From Stictocephala bisonia (Eukaryota > Arthropoda > Insecta > Hemiptera > Membracidae): 64,000 bases of DNA. Positions within the stretch are counted from its first letter, which is position 1. Each line of letters starts with the position of its first letter. Location: contig JAQJVL010000575.1 of NCBI GenBank assembly GCA_035578905.1, positions 351,001-415,000 of the forward strand. Direction: 5' to 3'. This document shows, in pieces, positions 11,672 to 45,857 of the stretch. Position numbers and translations under genes: made by a program. The notes under the pieces are model-generated. The model was not told the origin of the DNA. It saw only the letters and a program-made list of their open reading frames with translations, and did not search any database.

Positions 11672-12570
11672 CAGAGGCGTATTTGAAGATTTGCCTCCCC
11701 TGGGCTAGACACAATTTGCCGTCCCCCCCACCCAGTGGCGTATTTCACGTTTTGCCGCCTAGGGGATATAGTGGCTATCTGCCCCTCCCCCCGCTCTTTG
11801 TTTGTATCATAGCTAATGTTGTACTAAAAACTTAGTAGGTAGTAGGTATCAACATAAGCTGAACACTATAAGTTAAAACCAATTCATTTTAATCGTGTTA
11901 TTAATTGAAATGTTAGTGGTGTATTTTAGTTTACAAATGTTGTAATATGACTAATTTAGTAGAATTGTTGAAAGAAATAAGAACAATTTACAATAATAAA
12001 TCAAGTAATATATGAGTTGTAAGTATGCAAGCTAAGCTGGAAAGTAAAATTTAGAATTTAATTTAAATTTAAAGTTAATTTAAAGTAAAAAATAGAACAC
12101 AACTTTATATTATTTACATGTCTATGGCGATTAAATCAATTTTCTTCTTGCTTTAGAGTCCGAAAATGAATTGATGACATCATCAAATGCTAATTTTTTC
12201 GTCATCTCAGACTCTATAGTTAGAACAGCCACATCCCTCAAACGTGCTTCAGTCATCGTCGATCTCGTGTAGGTTTTTATTCGTTTGAGAACCGAAAATG
12301 ATCTCTCAGCTGAACAGTTCAATGCAGGGATCGTTATCGACTTCTGCCGCTCTCGCTCTATATATACATTCGTAACACAGTTAGATGACAGCCGTAACTT
12401 GATAATATTTTGTAAAGAACAGTACTTTGTACTTGACATTGACACCCTTAATTTTCAAATATTCTCAAAATACCATTATATGCCTGGTAACTTCCAACTC
12501 CTTTGCCGCCCCCTAAATTCTGCCGCCTTGGGCTACAGTCCCTATAGCCCCTCCCCTAAATACGCCACTG
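11672..12570. mobile_element. hAT transposon derivative with 8-bp target duplication
   Basis: The ends are cagaggcgtattt on the left and, inverted, cagtggcgtattt on the right. The flanks carry an exact 8-bp direct duplication, accctcac, at 11664-11671 and 12571-12578, which is the hAT signature. A second copy of the left terminus (cagtggcgtattt) starts at 11733 inside the element, so the left end is partly duplicated. At 899 bp it is far shorter than an autonomous hAT, and only the transposase C-terminus remains. Confidence 0.85.
12131..12445 (-). pseudogene. hAT transposase C-terminal dimerisation domain fragment
   Basis: The minus frame contains PALNCSAERSFSVLKRIKTY followed by RSTMTEARLRDVAVLTIES, the conserved hAT C-terminal dimerisation signature (usually ASxERxFSxLxRIKxxLRxxM, then L..LxxLxIE). 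The frame ends at the stop at 12131, near the true C-terminus. The catalytic part is absent. The opposite-strand ORF at 12285-12596 is its shadow. Confidence 0.8.
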
Positions 12571-12639
12571 ACCCTCACCGCCAAATTATGATGTGACATT
12601 AAATGCTCGATTGGACGAAAAAAATAAACGATATCTTGG

Positions 12640-12860
12640 GTATCCTGTACGTATATGGATGTGAGGGTGTGTCAGTACCGCTGTAATCAATCCTACTTAC
12701 GTTTGAGTTAATGGCTGGATCAACACCACTGTATTTGAATGTGTGGGTGGGTGGTTAAAGACCACCTTACGTGAATGGGTGGGCCAATATTACTGCACGT
12801 GTATGGGAGAGTGGGTAATATGATCGCCCATATGATGGGACTGTCTGGTATAATAGAAGG
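12640..12860 (+). repeat. Degenerate relative of the 36-bp GGGTGG minisatellite
   Basis: Phrases such as gggtgtgtcagtaccgctgta, gtgtgggtgggtggt and gggtgggccaatattactg resemble the unit at 14832-15127 but are badly diverged. Confidence 0.45.
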
Positions 12861-13461
12861 TCTATGATAGAAGGTCTATGATAAAACCTCAAAGTTTAGT
12901 CTACGTTACCTAAAGAAGCTTGAAGCACATGGAAACCATCTTGTTTTGAATTTGCTGGACAATAGTGAACACATGCATAGGAACACATGCATAGACTAAA
13001 AAGGCATGACTTTCTTAGTTTAAGTGAACGTTTTTAATCCGTTATGTTGTTTACAGTCTTTTGAAGGTAATCAACCATTGTTATTTCAAACATCGAATTT
13101 ACTTATTATTCATGTATTGGCTAGATAATAAATGTAATAAAAGATAAAAAAACACGCCACGAATCAGCTGAGTGCTGTCTGCTGAGTGTTAAACACTATC
13201 AGTCGGTATTGAAAAGAAAACACAAATCTGCTTAACTTAACCTATTTTGTAATTATAACAAGGCAATGTTAAGGATAACAAATAAAACAGTGTCACTGTC
13301 AAGCTCTATAAACACTGGTACTTTTAAGTCTTAATTATAAGTTCATTAAATAGAGCAATTTCGTCAAAATGACCATTGTCTGTTAAGAACAGTTTGATTG
13401 TTTACAGTATATAAATTAAGGATCAGTTTCCTTTTGGAATGTCATTTTCCATCAATCAAAC

Positions 13462-36469
<23,008 letters not shown>

Positions 36470-36936
36470 TATATATATTTAAGCTAAAACCCTATACTTA
36501 AACATGGTTTTTTTTGTACTATCAAAATAATGTAGTAAATGTGAACACTTAATGTAATGTAAGACATGTTTTCTCTTTCTCAAGAGACTTGGTTTCTGAC
36601 AAAATTACTAGTTTTAAAATAATAAAAATGTTGTTATTATTATTTATGTAAATTTTTTTGCAGTACTTTTTTTAAAACATTTAAAACCATTGTGTCTCAG
36701 TATGTTGGGCTGACCTCCTATTCTTTCACAGAGTCAAAGAGTAAAGTTATTTTCTATTGTAAAGCCCATCAAACAACTTTGGAAACCTACAGACTATCCT
36801 TGAAAGGAAATTCTTTTGGACTTCCCCAATATTTATCTGAACACCCCAACTGGAACTATTCGAAGGGCTAGTAAATTATTATTTGAATACTAAATAATGA
36901 TTTAATTTAATCATTCTAAGCTTGATTCGATGGTGT
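36470..36936. other. DNA downstream of DHPS exon 6, possible fossil coding segment
   Basis: A plus frame around 36700-36870 reads FTESKSKVIFYCKAHQTTLE and NSFGLPQYLSEHPNWNYSKG without a known domain. It follows a tttttgcag-type acceptor but does not match the missing DHPS exon. Confidence 0.25.
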
Positions 36937-37420
36937 TCAAATTGCGCTGTCANNNNNNNNNNNNNNNNNNNNNNNNNNNNNNNNNNNNNNNNNNNNNNNN
37001 NNNNNNNNNNNNNNNNNNNNNNNNNNNNNNNNNNNNNNNNNNNNNNNNTTGAAAATTATTAAATTTGGTACGGTCAACATTTGTAATTTTTGAAAAATAG
37101 GTTTGCATGAAGTTTTCCATGATGAAAAAGTCATTATTCTAAGAAATTTTTTCTGGATTCTAAGGACTTTCTATATTAGATGAAAATCCCCAGAACTCAA
37201 TACCATATTGTAGGATAGAATAAAAGTAAGCATAATAAAGCATTAAACGTGTTTTTAAATCTATTGTATGTCTAACTATGTCGTGTCTAGTTGGAAATAA
37301 CAAAATCAGAGAAGACGATTCAGACATTATATTTAATATATAAAAGACTTTATACAAAATCAAAACCTGTCTGTTCTCAGACATGCATACAATAATCAAA
37401 AATAACAATTACAAATATAT
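36937..37420 (-). pseudogene. LINE reverse transcriptase fragment at an assembly gap
   Basis: The minus strand reads HTIDLKTRLMLYYAYFYSIL, QYGIEFWGFSSNIES, then after a frame change WKTSCKPIFQKLQMLTVPNL. This is the segment after the polymerase domain in jockey/CR1 ORF2 (LYYA..SI..YGI.FWG, SCRPLFKKL.ILT.P). It runs into the gap. Confidence 0.7.
36953..37048. other. Assembly gap of 96 N
   Basis: Unknown bases; the true length may differ. The LINE fragment and possibly the missing DHPS exon are affected. Confidence 1.
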
Positions 37421-38010
37421 AAGTATGTTTTACTTAAAGCTATTACTGTGATATAAATTACTTCATTGATACAAGAACCCAGCTTCCACTCGTTAATACT
37501 ACTCAATAAATATTTGTACACATTAATATATAACATAAAATATTTACATATTTACACACAATTTATATACAAGTCCTCGTCTTAATCTTGAATTAAATCA
37601 CAAAAACTTATTCATCTAATAACACTTTATTATAATACATGGATTGCACTTTTAAAGTTAACCCAAGAACTTAGCACCTTACATCTTTTTTTTGCTGGGT
37701 AACTAATTTTAAATATTTTTAGAATTTTTAAACATATTAGTTAAAAATATCGGTACCTAGAAAAATCTTCAGTAGGTATCACGCGCATCTCTCATGTTGT
37801 CCATTCGGGCTAAATAACAGTAGAGCGGAATGACAAATAAACACAAAAATACTTGTTCTAATACCCGTGGTTACAATTCTAGTTGATAAAAGTGGCAAAT
37901 GGCTTGCTAACAATTTAGCTGAAAGCATCTATGTGATTGATAGATTTAGTTAACAATCGTTAATAAAATAATAAAGTTATGTATAGGTATAAAAATAAAA
38001 AGGTATGTAT
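37421..38010. other. Intergenic DNA, nothing identified
   Basis: AT-rich, no motif or clear repeat recognised. Confidence 0.4.
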
Positions 38011-38019
38011 TAAAATAAT

Positions 38020-38205
38020 AAATAAACTGTAAAGGTATGTAAGTGCTCATAATCAATTAACTATTTATTATTATTATTTATATCTATTTATGTTTTGAAT
38101 TTATATTCTTAAGAATCTATTGACTAGCATATATGTGTTGTACATATGACTTTGTCAATGCTATAATAGTTGTATGACAAATAAATGGAATTTGAATGAA
38201 ACCAT
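38020..38205 (+). mobile_element. Probable LINE 3' end
   Basis: gactttgtcaatgctataat followed by gtatgacaaataaatggaat resembles 3' ends of jockey/CR1-type elements (..TTTGT..TATG..., TGACAAATAAA). No coding part remains. Confidence 0.4.
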
Positions 38206-38754
38206 ATGATTCTACTGTGTGACATCACAGTCTACGGCGCAACCTCGCAGTGATACCTACCATCTGTTGTTCTAGTTACCATGGTTAAAGCATGTTTAAT
38301 AATCTACATTTTTCTAAAAATATCTTTAAATGTATATTACGGGCTGGAAGAAAAAGCATTATAATAAACCCTTGGAGCATTTTGATAAAAAATGTTTTAC
38401 TAATATCATTCTTTTAGCAGTCATGAAAATATTGGAATATCATTTTCTCTCTAAGCAATTTTTGTAATTCATATTTTATAAATTAATTTCTTCATGCACA
38501 TACAAACTGGGCTGCTGATTAAGGTTGAATATATTATGTACTCTTTAGCAAATATATTCATAAAACAATAAGTTAAATTATATACAATTATTGCTGTATG
38601 ACGAATCTATGAATTAACAGCAAACTTAAAATGTAAGTTGAACAGTAGCACATAACAATATCATCTTCCACTAATATTTTCAATTAAATTTATGAGGAAA
38701 TGTAATTTATAACATTATGCTGGAACTATGAGGTTGGGGATGCACGATTACATG

Positions 38755-38950
38755 ATGATATAGCTGGCCCATAGTCATAACAAATTATGAAAGGGATGAG
38801 CTGATAACCACCGGCTGTTCATATTTAAAATTAATTAATGACACTTTCTAAGTAATAGTCGGCCATAGATTGTAACAATGACTACATTCACTCAACTACA
38901 CTTTGCACATTCATTCTAATCCATATAGGCATCTAAAGAAATAAATAAAT
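38755..38950 (+). repeat. SINE-like repeat, diverged copy
   Basis: Shares gagctgataaccaccggctg, ttaatgacactttctaag and tgtaacaatgactacattca with 39318-39540 and 44583-44815. Confidence 0.55.
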
Positions 38951-39317
38951 GCCTTGCAAGATTGTCACGGTTCAATTCTTAATCTACAGCTCTCCAATAA
39001 CCTGCTTATTTGAATATGTGATTTTGTATTCTAGTAAACTATATTAATATCCGAGAATTTCAATATTGTTTTTGGCTTATTCACTTTTGTTTTTTATTAT
39101 TTGTTTACATATTATTATATATTTCCAAATGAAATATGCTTTCGGAGACATCACCACCTGTTAGAGCTTGATTCACTCACATACCACTGAGCATGCTTAG
39201 GTCAAGTAAAGAGGTTCATTTAATGAGTACAGAATGATTATTTCTTTTGGTTAGTATTACCATTGAGTTTATAACCAATCTGATAGATTTTTCAGCTATC
39301 CCAGCTTCATGTGCTAA

Positions 39318-39545
39318 AGGTTCTCAGTTCGATCCCAATCAGAGTCAATACATTTTGAGAAGGATCAGCTGATAACCACCGGCTGTTCATTTGTCATTGG
39401 GCTATTAATTAATGACACTTTCTAAGGAATAGTTGGCCTTAGTTTGTAACAATGACTACATTCGCTCATCTACACTCTTCACACTCATTCGAAATCCATA
39501 TTCGCCCATATCTTGACGATTGGCGTCTTATGAATAAAAAATTTA
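39318..39545 (+). repeat. SINE-like repeat
   Basis: ggttctcagttcgatcccaa resembles a tRNA B box (GTTCGATCC). It continues through ataaccaccggctgttcatt and cgcccatatcttgacgattg and ends with cttatgaataaaaaattt. Nearly identical to 44583-44815. Confidence 0.65.
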
Positions 39546-39594
39546 AAAAAATTACGCATTTTCTTGCCACCGAAAAAAAATTTGAAAACTTTAA

Positions 39595-40230
39595 CACTTT
39601 AACCGAAACACCGGTCATTTTGACCGGAGGGATAAATTATTTATCAATATTGGCAGCACAGGGGTGACTCACTGATCTGAGCTCCTCAGTACCTTTCCCC
39701 CACCTTCTTCCGTGGCTGTTTGACCGGTTTTTGCTCAGTACGTCTGCAGTAGTGGAGTGAATTATTTGTTTATTAGACACTGGTTCGGTCATTTTGACCG
39801 GGTGTTTCGAGTAACGTGAGTTGTGCGTTGGTCAAAGTTACCAGATGTTTAGGGTTATGTTACATTTTACTGAACTTATATTAGTGATAGTATTTTATTT
39901 CTTGTAAATATTGTTATTTTAGTTCATAGTTTTTTTATTATTTTACAATGGATGTTCGGCCAACAACATCTCGTGGGACTGGCAACAGGCCTGTACGTGA
40001 ACTCAATGTTTTAGAGGACAATTCATTATATGATAATTTAGTATATATAATTAAATGAAAATGTTGCTATAAATATCTTGTTTTATTTCAAAACAGTCTA
40101 CTCTTGGTAGAACAATAATATACTTTGGTTTAAAACTGAAATATACAAAAAAACCTTAAAATTATATAAAAAGGTCAAAATGACCGGATGTTTCCAATAA
40201 CGTATTTCTGGTCATGTTTCGGTTAAAGTG
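39595..40230 (+). mobile_element. TTAA MITE carrying a piggyBac-like leader
   Basis: TTAA at 39591-39594 and 40231-40234. The inverted ends are an exact cactttaaccgaaaca (16 bp). The palindrome ggtcattttgacc(gg) occurs near the left end (39613), inside (39789) and near the right end (40174). A 36-codon ORF lies in the middle. It looks like an internal-deletion derivative of a piggyBac-type transposon that kept both subterminal regions. Confidence 0.8.
39948..40058 (+). CDS. 36-codon remnant ORF in TTAA MITE
   Basis: MDVRPTTSRGTGNRPVRELN, then VLEDNSLYDNLVYIIK and a stop. The short basic and then acidic start resembles piggyBac transposase N-termini, but the domain is too short to prove. Probably non-functional. 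Confidence 0.35.
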   Translation: MDVRPTTSRGTGNRPVRELNVLEDNSLYDNLVYIIK

Positions 40231-40591
40231 TTAATATGGGTCAAGAATTGATTATATTTTTACGAGGTATGTTTTATATTCTGCGGAAATCACGTATTTA
40301 ACTAGTATTTTTGTCATATTTCTGATATTTAAAATTACATTTTAATCGTTTTTTTTTAATTTGATGTTTTTTTCCACTATTTTGGTCAGTAATAATTATT
40401 TCACAACACTACATTGAGTTCAGCTGTTTTCGTTAAGTTTTTATAACCAGCGAAACATCATATTTCCCACAGCTGTCTATTGTTGAAAGTCAAAAGTAAC
40501 ATTGTTTACGTTCGAAAATTTTCCACTATCAACAACTTAATAACCTTCAAAAGCTTTTAAAAACATTCTTGTTATCGTTTCGCCAACTGAA

Positions 40592-40765
40592 ATGGAAGTG
40601 CCTGTGCCCTTGTCGTTAAAAAGTACAGCGGAGGAAGTGATACATGATCTTCTTGAGGAAACAGATGAGGAAAGTGGTCATCAAACAGAGAACAATATTT
40701 TGAATGTATTGAATAAAATTCCTAATAAAGGAATATCTATCTCCAACAATCATAACTGTACATAA
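40592..40765 (+). CDS. Short unknown ORF, 57 codons
   Basis: MEVPVPLSLKSTAEEVIHDL, then LEETDEESGHQTENN and 22 more residues before a TAA. It is acidic and better composed than random frames nearby, but too short to classify. It lies inside the AT-rich repeat block, so it may be a truncated transposon protein. Confidence 0.25.
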   Translation: MEVPVPLSLKSTAEEVIHDLLEETDEESGHQTENNILNVLNKIPNKGISISNNHNCT

Positions 40766-41249
40766 TTTGAATGTGCATTTAAAACAGTAGAGCTGATTTT
40801 ATAAAATGTTCCTAATTAAATAAAAAGTTAACATTCCGACATTTTTTATTCAGTACTGTTGTGAAAAATATCGTTCAAAACTCAAGTGAAAATGTTTTGC
40901 CTGTTCGAGACCATTTTCGAGCACTTCAATTGGTCGAGAATTTCAAAATCCCATTTTCCACTCTTGTTATGAAATACACTATTTCTATCAAGATATATCG
41001 GAAAAACTACTTTTTCAGCAATAGGCGACTAGCGGCCATAATGCAATCATTGTCAACACCAACCTTTAACCACAAAAACCAAACACCTATATTCTCGCCA
41101 GAAGCCAGGCACCTGAATTTAAGGCAATTACATTTTTTTCAGTAAACAGACAGTCAGGACCAGGTTGTGTTAGAGAGAGGCTTCTTAGACCTAACTTTGT
41201 CTGGTAGAATAAGACGATATTAACTTTTAGAATAGGTTAGGTCATGTTT

Positions 41250-41351
41250 GGTTAGGTAATTAATGTTTTGGCGGAACATTTTATTTTATTGAAAAAAACA
41301 GGTTAGGTAATTAATGTTTTGGCGGAACATTTTATTTTATTGAAAAAAACA
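41250..41351 (+). repeat. Perfect 51-bp tandem duplication
   Basis: ggttaggtaattaatgtttt through ttgaaaaaaaca occurs at 41250-41300 and again, unchanged, at 41301-41351. Confidence 0.95.
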
Positions 41352-41544
41352 AAGTTAAATGAAACAAAAAATGTTTATGGGGTTTTTCACTATCAGATAA
41401 AACTATTTTTTTAATTTTTTGATAAAAAAACAAGTTTTCCACTTTCGAATACAACCCCCTCAAGAGATAAAAACTCATATTTCACCACTTTTTCAACAGG
41501 AAATCATTTCAGAAGTGGCAAGAAAGTGCATGGATACTTATTTT

Positions 41545-41690
41545 TTAACCCATTTAAAGTTTTGTGCTAAAATTATCTGTTTTTGTGGTTCATTCTGGAG
41601 CGCTAGTGTGGCAGACCTCACCATCTAACAAAATTACTAGCACATAGGAATATTTATTCCTATAACATGAGATATCTATTTATTTGTAAG
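41545..41690 (+). repeat. Partial copy of the 215-bp repeat
   Basis: tgtttttgtggttcattctg followed by gagcgctagtgtgg and ctaacaaaattactagcaca matches the centre of 7433-7680. Confidence 0.5.
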
Positions 41691-42027
41691 TAACAATATA
41701 TCAAGGGTAGTCCTCATATTTACATTTGGAATCTATGAAACAGAAAAGAAGCTAAAAAAATCAAATACTTTTAAGCAAGATTCAAATCTTTGTATTTATA
41801 TATTTACTGTTTTAGATATTGAAAAGAGGCAGGTACTTTTAACCTATTGGCAACCCAGTTAGCATGCAGTCAGTTGCCCCCATCGATCTATATAAGAGAA
41901 CTGGATCGCCGACTCCCGCCGCAAAGCTTGCCACAGAAACGGCACGGCGCTACTCCACCCACTGGCGGGACGCAGTACTCGCCGCCTCATATAAACGCAT
42001 GTTATTATTGTGATGTTTTAGGCTGCG

Positions 42028-42098
42028 ATGGTGTGTTTCTGTGCCGCCTACGGTTGTAACAATCGTTCTGAGAAAAACTGTGGAATTTCCTTTCATCG
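42028..42098 (+). CDS. THAP domain exon 1 of P-like element
   Basis: The ATG at 42028 opens MVCFCAAYGCNNRSEKNCGI, then SFHR. C5 and C10 are the first zinc ligands of the THAP C2CH module. The donor is CATCG|gtaggt. Joining to 42653 restores H-R-F-P-K. It lies just inside the GC-rich left end of the element, which probably holds its promoter. Confidence 0.8.
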
Positions 42099-42652
42099 GT
42101 AGGTAAGATCCTTTTTATCTATATAAATAGTAAAATAGCAAATTAGACTGTAATTACACATGTTGTTACTGTTTCCTAGCAAACTAAATATACCATCCAT
42201 CACATTTAACATGGATTGCCAAACTTTAATATTTGAAAATAAAATTGTATTTATATTTTGCTAATATTATAACTGCTGCAGTAAAATAATAAATACCACA
42301 CATATTGTAAACTGATTTCACCTATAAAATATAGCCTACATTGTTTGTATGTGATATAATGATCATATTATTTTTAAATGATCAATTTCACCTGTTGCAA
42401 GTACGGACAAAGAGCTATTTCGTAATATTTGGTTAACACATTTAATATATTACTACCTAGCTGAATAGGAATAATGACTATGACAGTGAAAATGAAAAAT
42501 ACCTTTCTTTAGGCAGAAGTTAGGGTTATTAAGTCTCTCTCTAACACTTAACCACAATGTTAAAATGACCAATACGAAATATATGTACTCTAAGCCAACG
42601 AATATGCCTATATAGGGTTTATAAATAAATAAACACAGAACGTCTGTTCCAG

Positions 42653-42879
42653 ATTTCCAAAAGATGCAAACCTGCGTAAGCAATGGACGATTGCTACCAA
42701 AAGGAAAGGTTTTGTTCCAACTGAACATTCAAGACTGTGTAGCAAGCACTTTAGTCAAGAATCTTTTTGAATTTGGAAGCATTAGACCTATACTGAAAAC
42801 AAATTCAGTACCTACAATTTTCAATAATTTTCCTTTGCTCGAATTCAATCCGCTGCCAAAAATAAGGAAGGATAATTGA
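42653..42879 (+). pseudogene. THAP domain exon 2, frameshifted
   Basis: The acceptor is gttccag|ATTTCC. It reads FPKDANLRKQWTIATKRKGF and SRLCSKHFSQESF, giving the THAP Trp and the last zinc ligands C-x2-H. An extra T in a run of five Ts (about 42767) creates a TGA. One frame over, the domain finishes FGSIRPILKTNSVPTIF, the AVPxxF box of THAP domains, and ends at RKDN. A consensus donor follows (gaag|gtaagt, 42892). Confidence 0.75.
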
Positions 42880-43024
42880 AAGAGTGAAGGTAAGTTTGAG
42901 TGGTAAAATCATACAGTTTTCTCTGAAATGTTGTATGATACCTACACTAATTTTATTAGTAGAGGTAAATTAATTAAGGCTTCCTATGATGTCTTCAGAA
43001 TAGTTAAGTTTTCGCATAACAAGC

Positions 43025-43276
43025 TTGCTAGTTAACTGTTGGTCAGAACTACATACTTTGAACACAAACTATTTAGTAACGCTAACTGTTAGAGAGTTTT
43101 ACAGCAACACATTTATAGGCCATGTTAGCAACAGTGATATTGGTGAAGATAGTCATATGATTAAGTTAATAAAATATATAGCTTTCATGACATGTAAAAT
43201 ATTTTGCCACCACATTTTTAAAGAAAAAAACCAATGTATTAATTGCCAACAAACAAGGGCTACAGCAAAAACTTAA
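43025..43276 (+). pseudogene. Remnant of P-type transposase C-terminus
   Basis: SDIGEDSHMIKLIKYIAFMT, then CKIFCHHIFKEKNQCINCQQ resembles the C-terminal YIAG.V..K....(I)KC..C segment of P/THAP9-type transposases. No catalytic acidic residues precede it. Similarity is weak and judged by eye. Confidence 0.4.
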
Positions 43277-43701
43277 TAAAATTATCTTGTTTAGTAACTT
43301 GTAATATAATTGCTGTAGGATAAGTTATTTGTAATAATAAGTTAAAATTAATAATGTTCATTGTATATAAAACTTTAACATACTATCATCTCTGTGAAAA
43401 TTGTAATGTAAATAAAATGTTTGCTGTTAAATAAAGCGTTCTTTATTTGCACCATTTCATTTTTGAGTAAATAAATATCCAGGTATGTTGTATATATATA
43501 TTAGCATGAGAATAGGATACTATATTGCTAAAGTAGCATTTTTTATTGTGCCTTGGACTCTAAATAATAACGCTAAGGGATTTTCAATGTAATTCCGCCT
43601 GGCGGTCCCGCCAGTGTCGTGCAGGTTGCCTAGCCGATCGGACCGCGTGCCCGCCACTCAGCCAGCAATCCAGTTGTATTATATAGATCGATGGTTGCCC
43701 C

Positions 43702-44580
43702 TAATGAATCCCATTAAATATACTTATGTGCAATGTTTCACAATAAATTAAATAAATATGTAATTATTGTATAAACATATTAAACCCTTATATTTTCATG
43801 ACCCCCCAGCAAATTGTCTACAATTTATACTAGTTTTCAATGTTTTAAAACTAAAAATTCAAATATTTTGTGTATATAAAACAAACATTTTTTGAAAGTA
43901 GGATATTTTTTAAAATAATCATTCAGTTTTATACCTTGTTTTGATAGTATATTCTTGTACATAATATAATTTCCTACATGGAAAACTTTTATTCGTTTTA
44001 GTACCTAATTTAGTAATTTTGTTTAGAAATTATTTTGTAAAATACTAAAAATGTCAAAAACTGAATTTTGAATACAAATTGTTTTCATATGGGCATGTGT
44101 GTATTATAATATTTTGTATGCCTATATGTTCTCTAATTTATATGGAAAAGTAATTTTACAAATAAAATTCATAATGAATGTATTTACTGTACATAGAACA
44201 AAGCAATTTTATGTAAACAAACAGAACGTCTTCAATAACTAACCCTAATCTAAATAAATAACCTTATTATGTTTGTAATTTATAAAGTTACAGCTGTGAA
44301 TAATACACAACAATAGTTTTTTGAACTAAAACGTCATAGCAATTTACAAACAAAAACAAACACCACATAAACAAATAACAATGGGTGCCAACTGCCGACA
44401 ATCAACGTCAAGGTTACGCAAGAATACTGAAATTTCAAAATAGTGTTTTTTTTACATAATTCTATATATATTATAAATTCAAATTAATAAGTTATGGTCA
44501 TTAAATAATAATGTTTAAAAGCTTAAGAAATTAAATATATCATATTATTGAAATAATAGTATTATTTAGTGTCAACAGTT
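43702..44580. other. Intergenic DNA, nothing identified
   Basis: AT-rich, no recognisable frame or repeat. Confidence 0.4.
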
Positions 44581-44582
44581 AA

Positions 44583-44815
44583 AGGTTGTCAGTTCAATCC
44601 CAATCAGAGTCATAACACATTTTGAGAAGGATCAGCTGATAACCACCGGCTGTTCATTTGTCATTGGGCTATTAATTAATGACACTTTCTAAGGAATAGT
44701 CGGCCTTAGTTTGTAACAACGACTACATTCGCTCATCTACACTCATCACACTCATTCGAAATCCATATTCGCCCATATCTTGACGATCGGCGTCTTATGA
44801 ATAAATGAAAAAAAT
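44583..44815 (+). repeat. SINE-like repeat
   Basis: Begins ggttgtcagttcaatcccaa (B-box-like) and ends cggcgtcttatgaataaatg plus A-rich tail. Near-identical to 39318-39545; related copies at 38755, 45352 and 53190. Confidence 0.65.
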
Positions 44816-45351
44816 AACAATAAATAATAGTTTCTTAATATAGATTGTCAGCATCACAGGTAAACTCATGATCGTGGTTTTGGGTTTCTGCGGACCGTGA
44901 TGAGTTATCTCATGATGAGTCATCAATGGGTTAAACATTGCCCAGTGTCACATTATTCAAAATAGTATAAGGTTTTACTTCATTGCTCCTATTTTTAACA
45001 ATAACGTGATTCACCGAGCATGCTGTATGAAAGAAACAAATAAGATACTAAAATATTATAAACCTATTAGAGTTTACCATTTTAAGATGGTCCGATCAGA
45101 ACAGTACCTTATCGACTGATAAGGTTGCCAAACACACTACATCACTTCACCACTCTGATCATCTTCCAGTATTTAATTAATACGACACCAGTCGATAATT
45201 GTCTGTTTCAATTACAGTAGGTCTTTAAGTTCACTTTTTTCATTTTAATTTCAGCTATTAATAGTAAGTAAATAGTTAACATTTAATTATATTAAGATAT
45301 TAAATTAATTTGAAATTTTCGATTTTATACAATGGAACAAGCTGACATTGC

Positions 45352-45567
45352 CTACCAATAATAAAAATCAGACCAACACTATGTGGTTCAGATTCCACAT
45401 AAATAAAGCTGTAGGTCCCTTAGTTGTCCTGGCTATTGGGCTATCAATAAATAGCTCTTTTTGACCAACAGTCGACCTTAGTAACAATGATTATTATCAT
45501 TCATCTACACTTATTCTCTCCTAGTTTGACGATTGGCGTTTTACAAATTAATAATAATAATAATGAA
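45352..45567 (+). repeat. SINE-like repeat, diverged subfamily
   Basis: cagaccaacactatgtggtt, ctggctattgggctatcaat and tgacgattggcgttttac match 53190-53405. Tail is a short (aat)n. Confidence 0.55.
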
Positions 45568-45857
45568 CAAAATTAATGATAAATACATTGATTTGTCCAC
45601 TACATTTATTTTAATACTAACCTAGAAAAACTAAACATAAAATAAATACTTAAAATGCTGACAGTATTTATCTAATTCAATTTAAAACTATATCAACGGG
45701 AAAAACAAGTTCGACAGCATTATAGAAATATGTTCTACACGGAGATTTGATAGCCCAGTGGGGCCATTTTCATGCGGTAAACAATGTACAAAGAAAACAA
45801 TTCAAAGAACACGTGATAATTAATGCCAGCATAATAATTCGTAATAATTCTTATTGC

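Larger units (their letters stand above)
40240..41535. repeat. AT-rich inverted-repeat family, copy D
   Basis: Carries ttacgaggtatgtttta, tattctgcggaaatcacgta, tatattctcgccagaagcc and caccactttttcaacaggaa, all with counterparts in copies A-C. The TTAA MITE lies immediately to its left and appears to be inserted into the same block (gcattttcttgccaccg at 39556). Confidence 0.45.
41881..43693 (+). mobile_element. P-element-like transposon, 1.8 kb, internally deleted
   Basis: Flanked by an exact 8-bp duplication, gttgcccc (41873-41880 and 43694-43701). The termini are catcgatctatataa and its inverse; the inverted match extends about 34 bp (aactggat, gc, ct) with five mismatches. An exact 11-bp inverted repeat, cactggcggga, lies at 41960-41970 and 43606-43616, about 78 bp from each end. 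The 8-bp duplication, ends in CA/TG, roughly 31-34-bp terminal repeats and 11-bp subterminal repeats all match the P superfamily, as does the THAP domain it encodes. Most of the transposase catalytic region is missing. Confidence 0.88.

Noticed and set aside
12285..12596. 103-codon plus ORF
   Set aside because: Shadow of the hAT transposase fragment on the other strand.
36651..36870. Candidate last exon of DHPS after a tttttgcag acceptor
   Set aside because: None of the frames gives the expected YAD-type C-terminal block.
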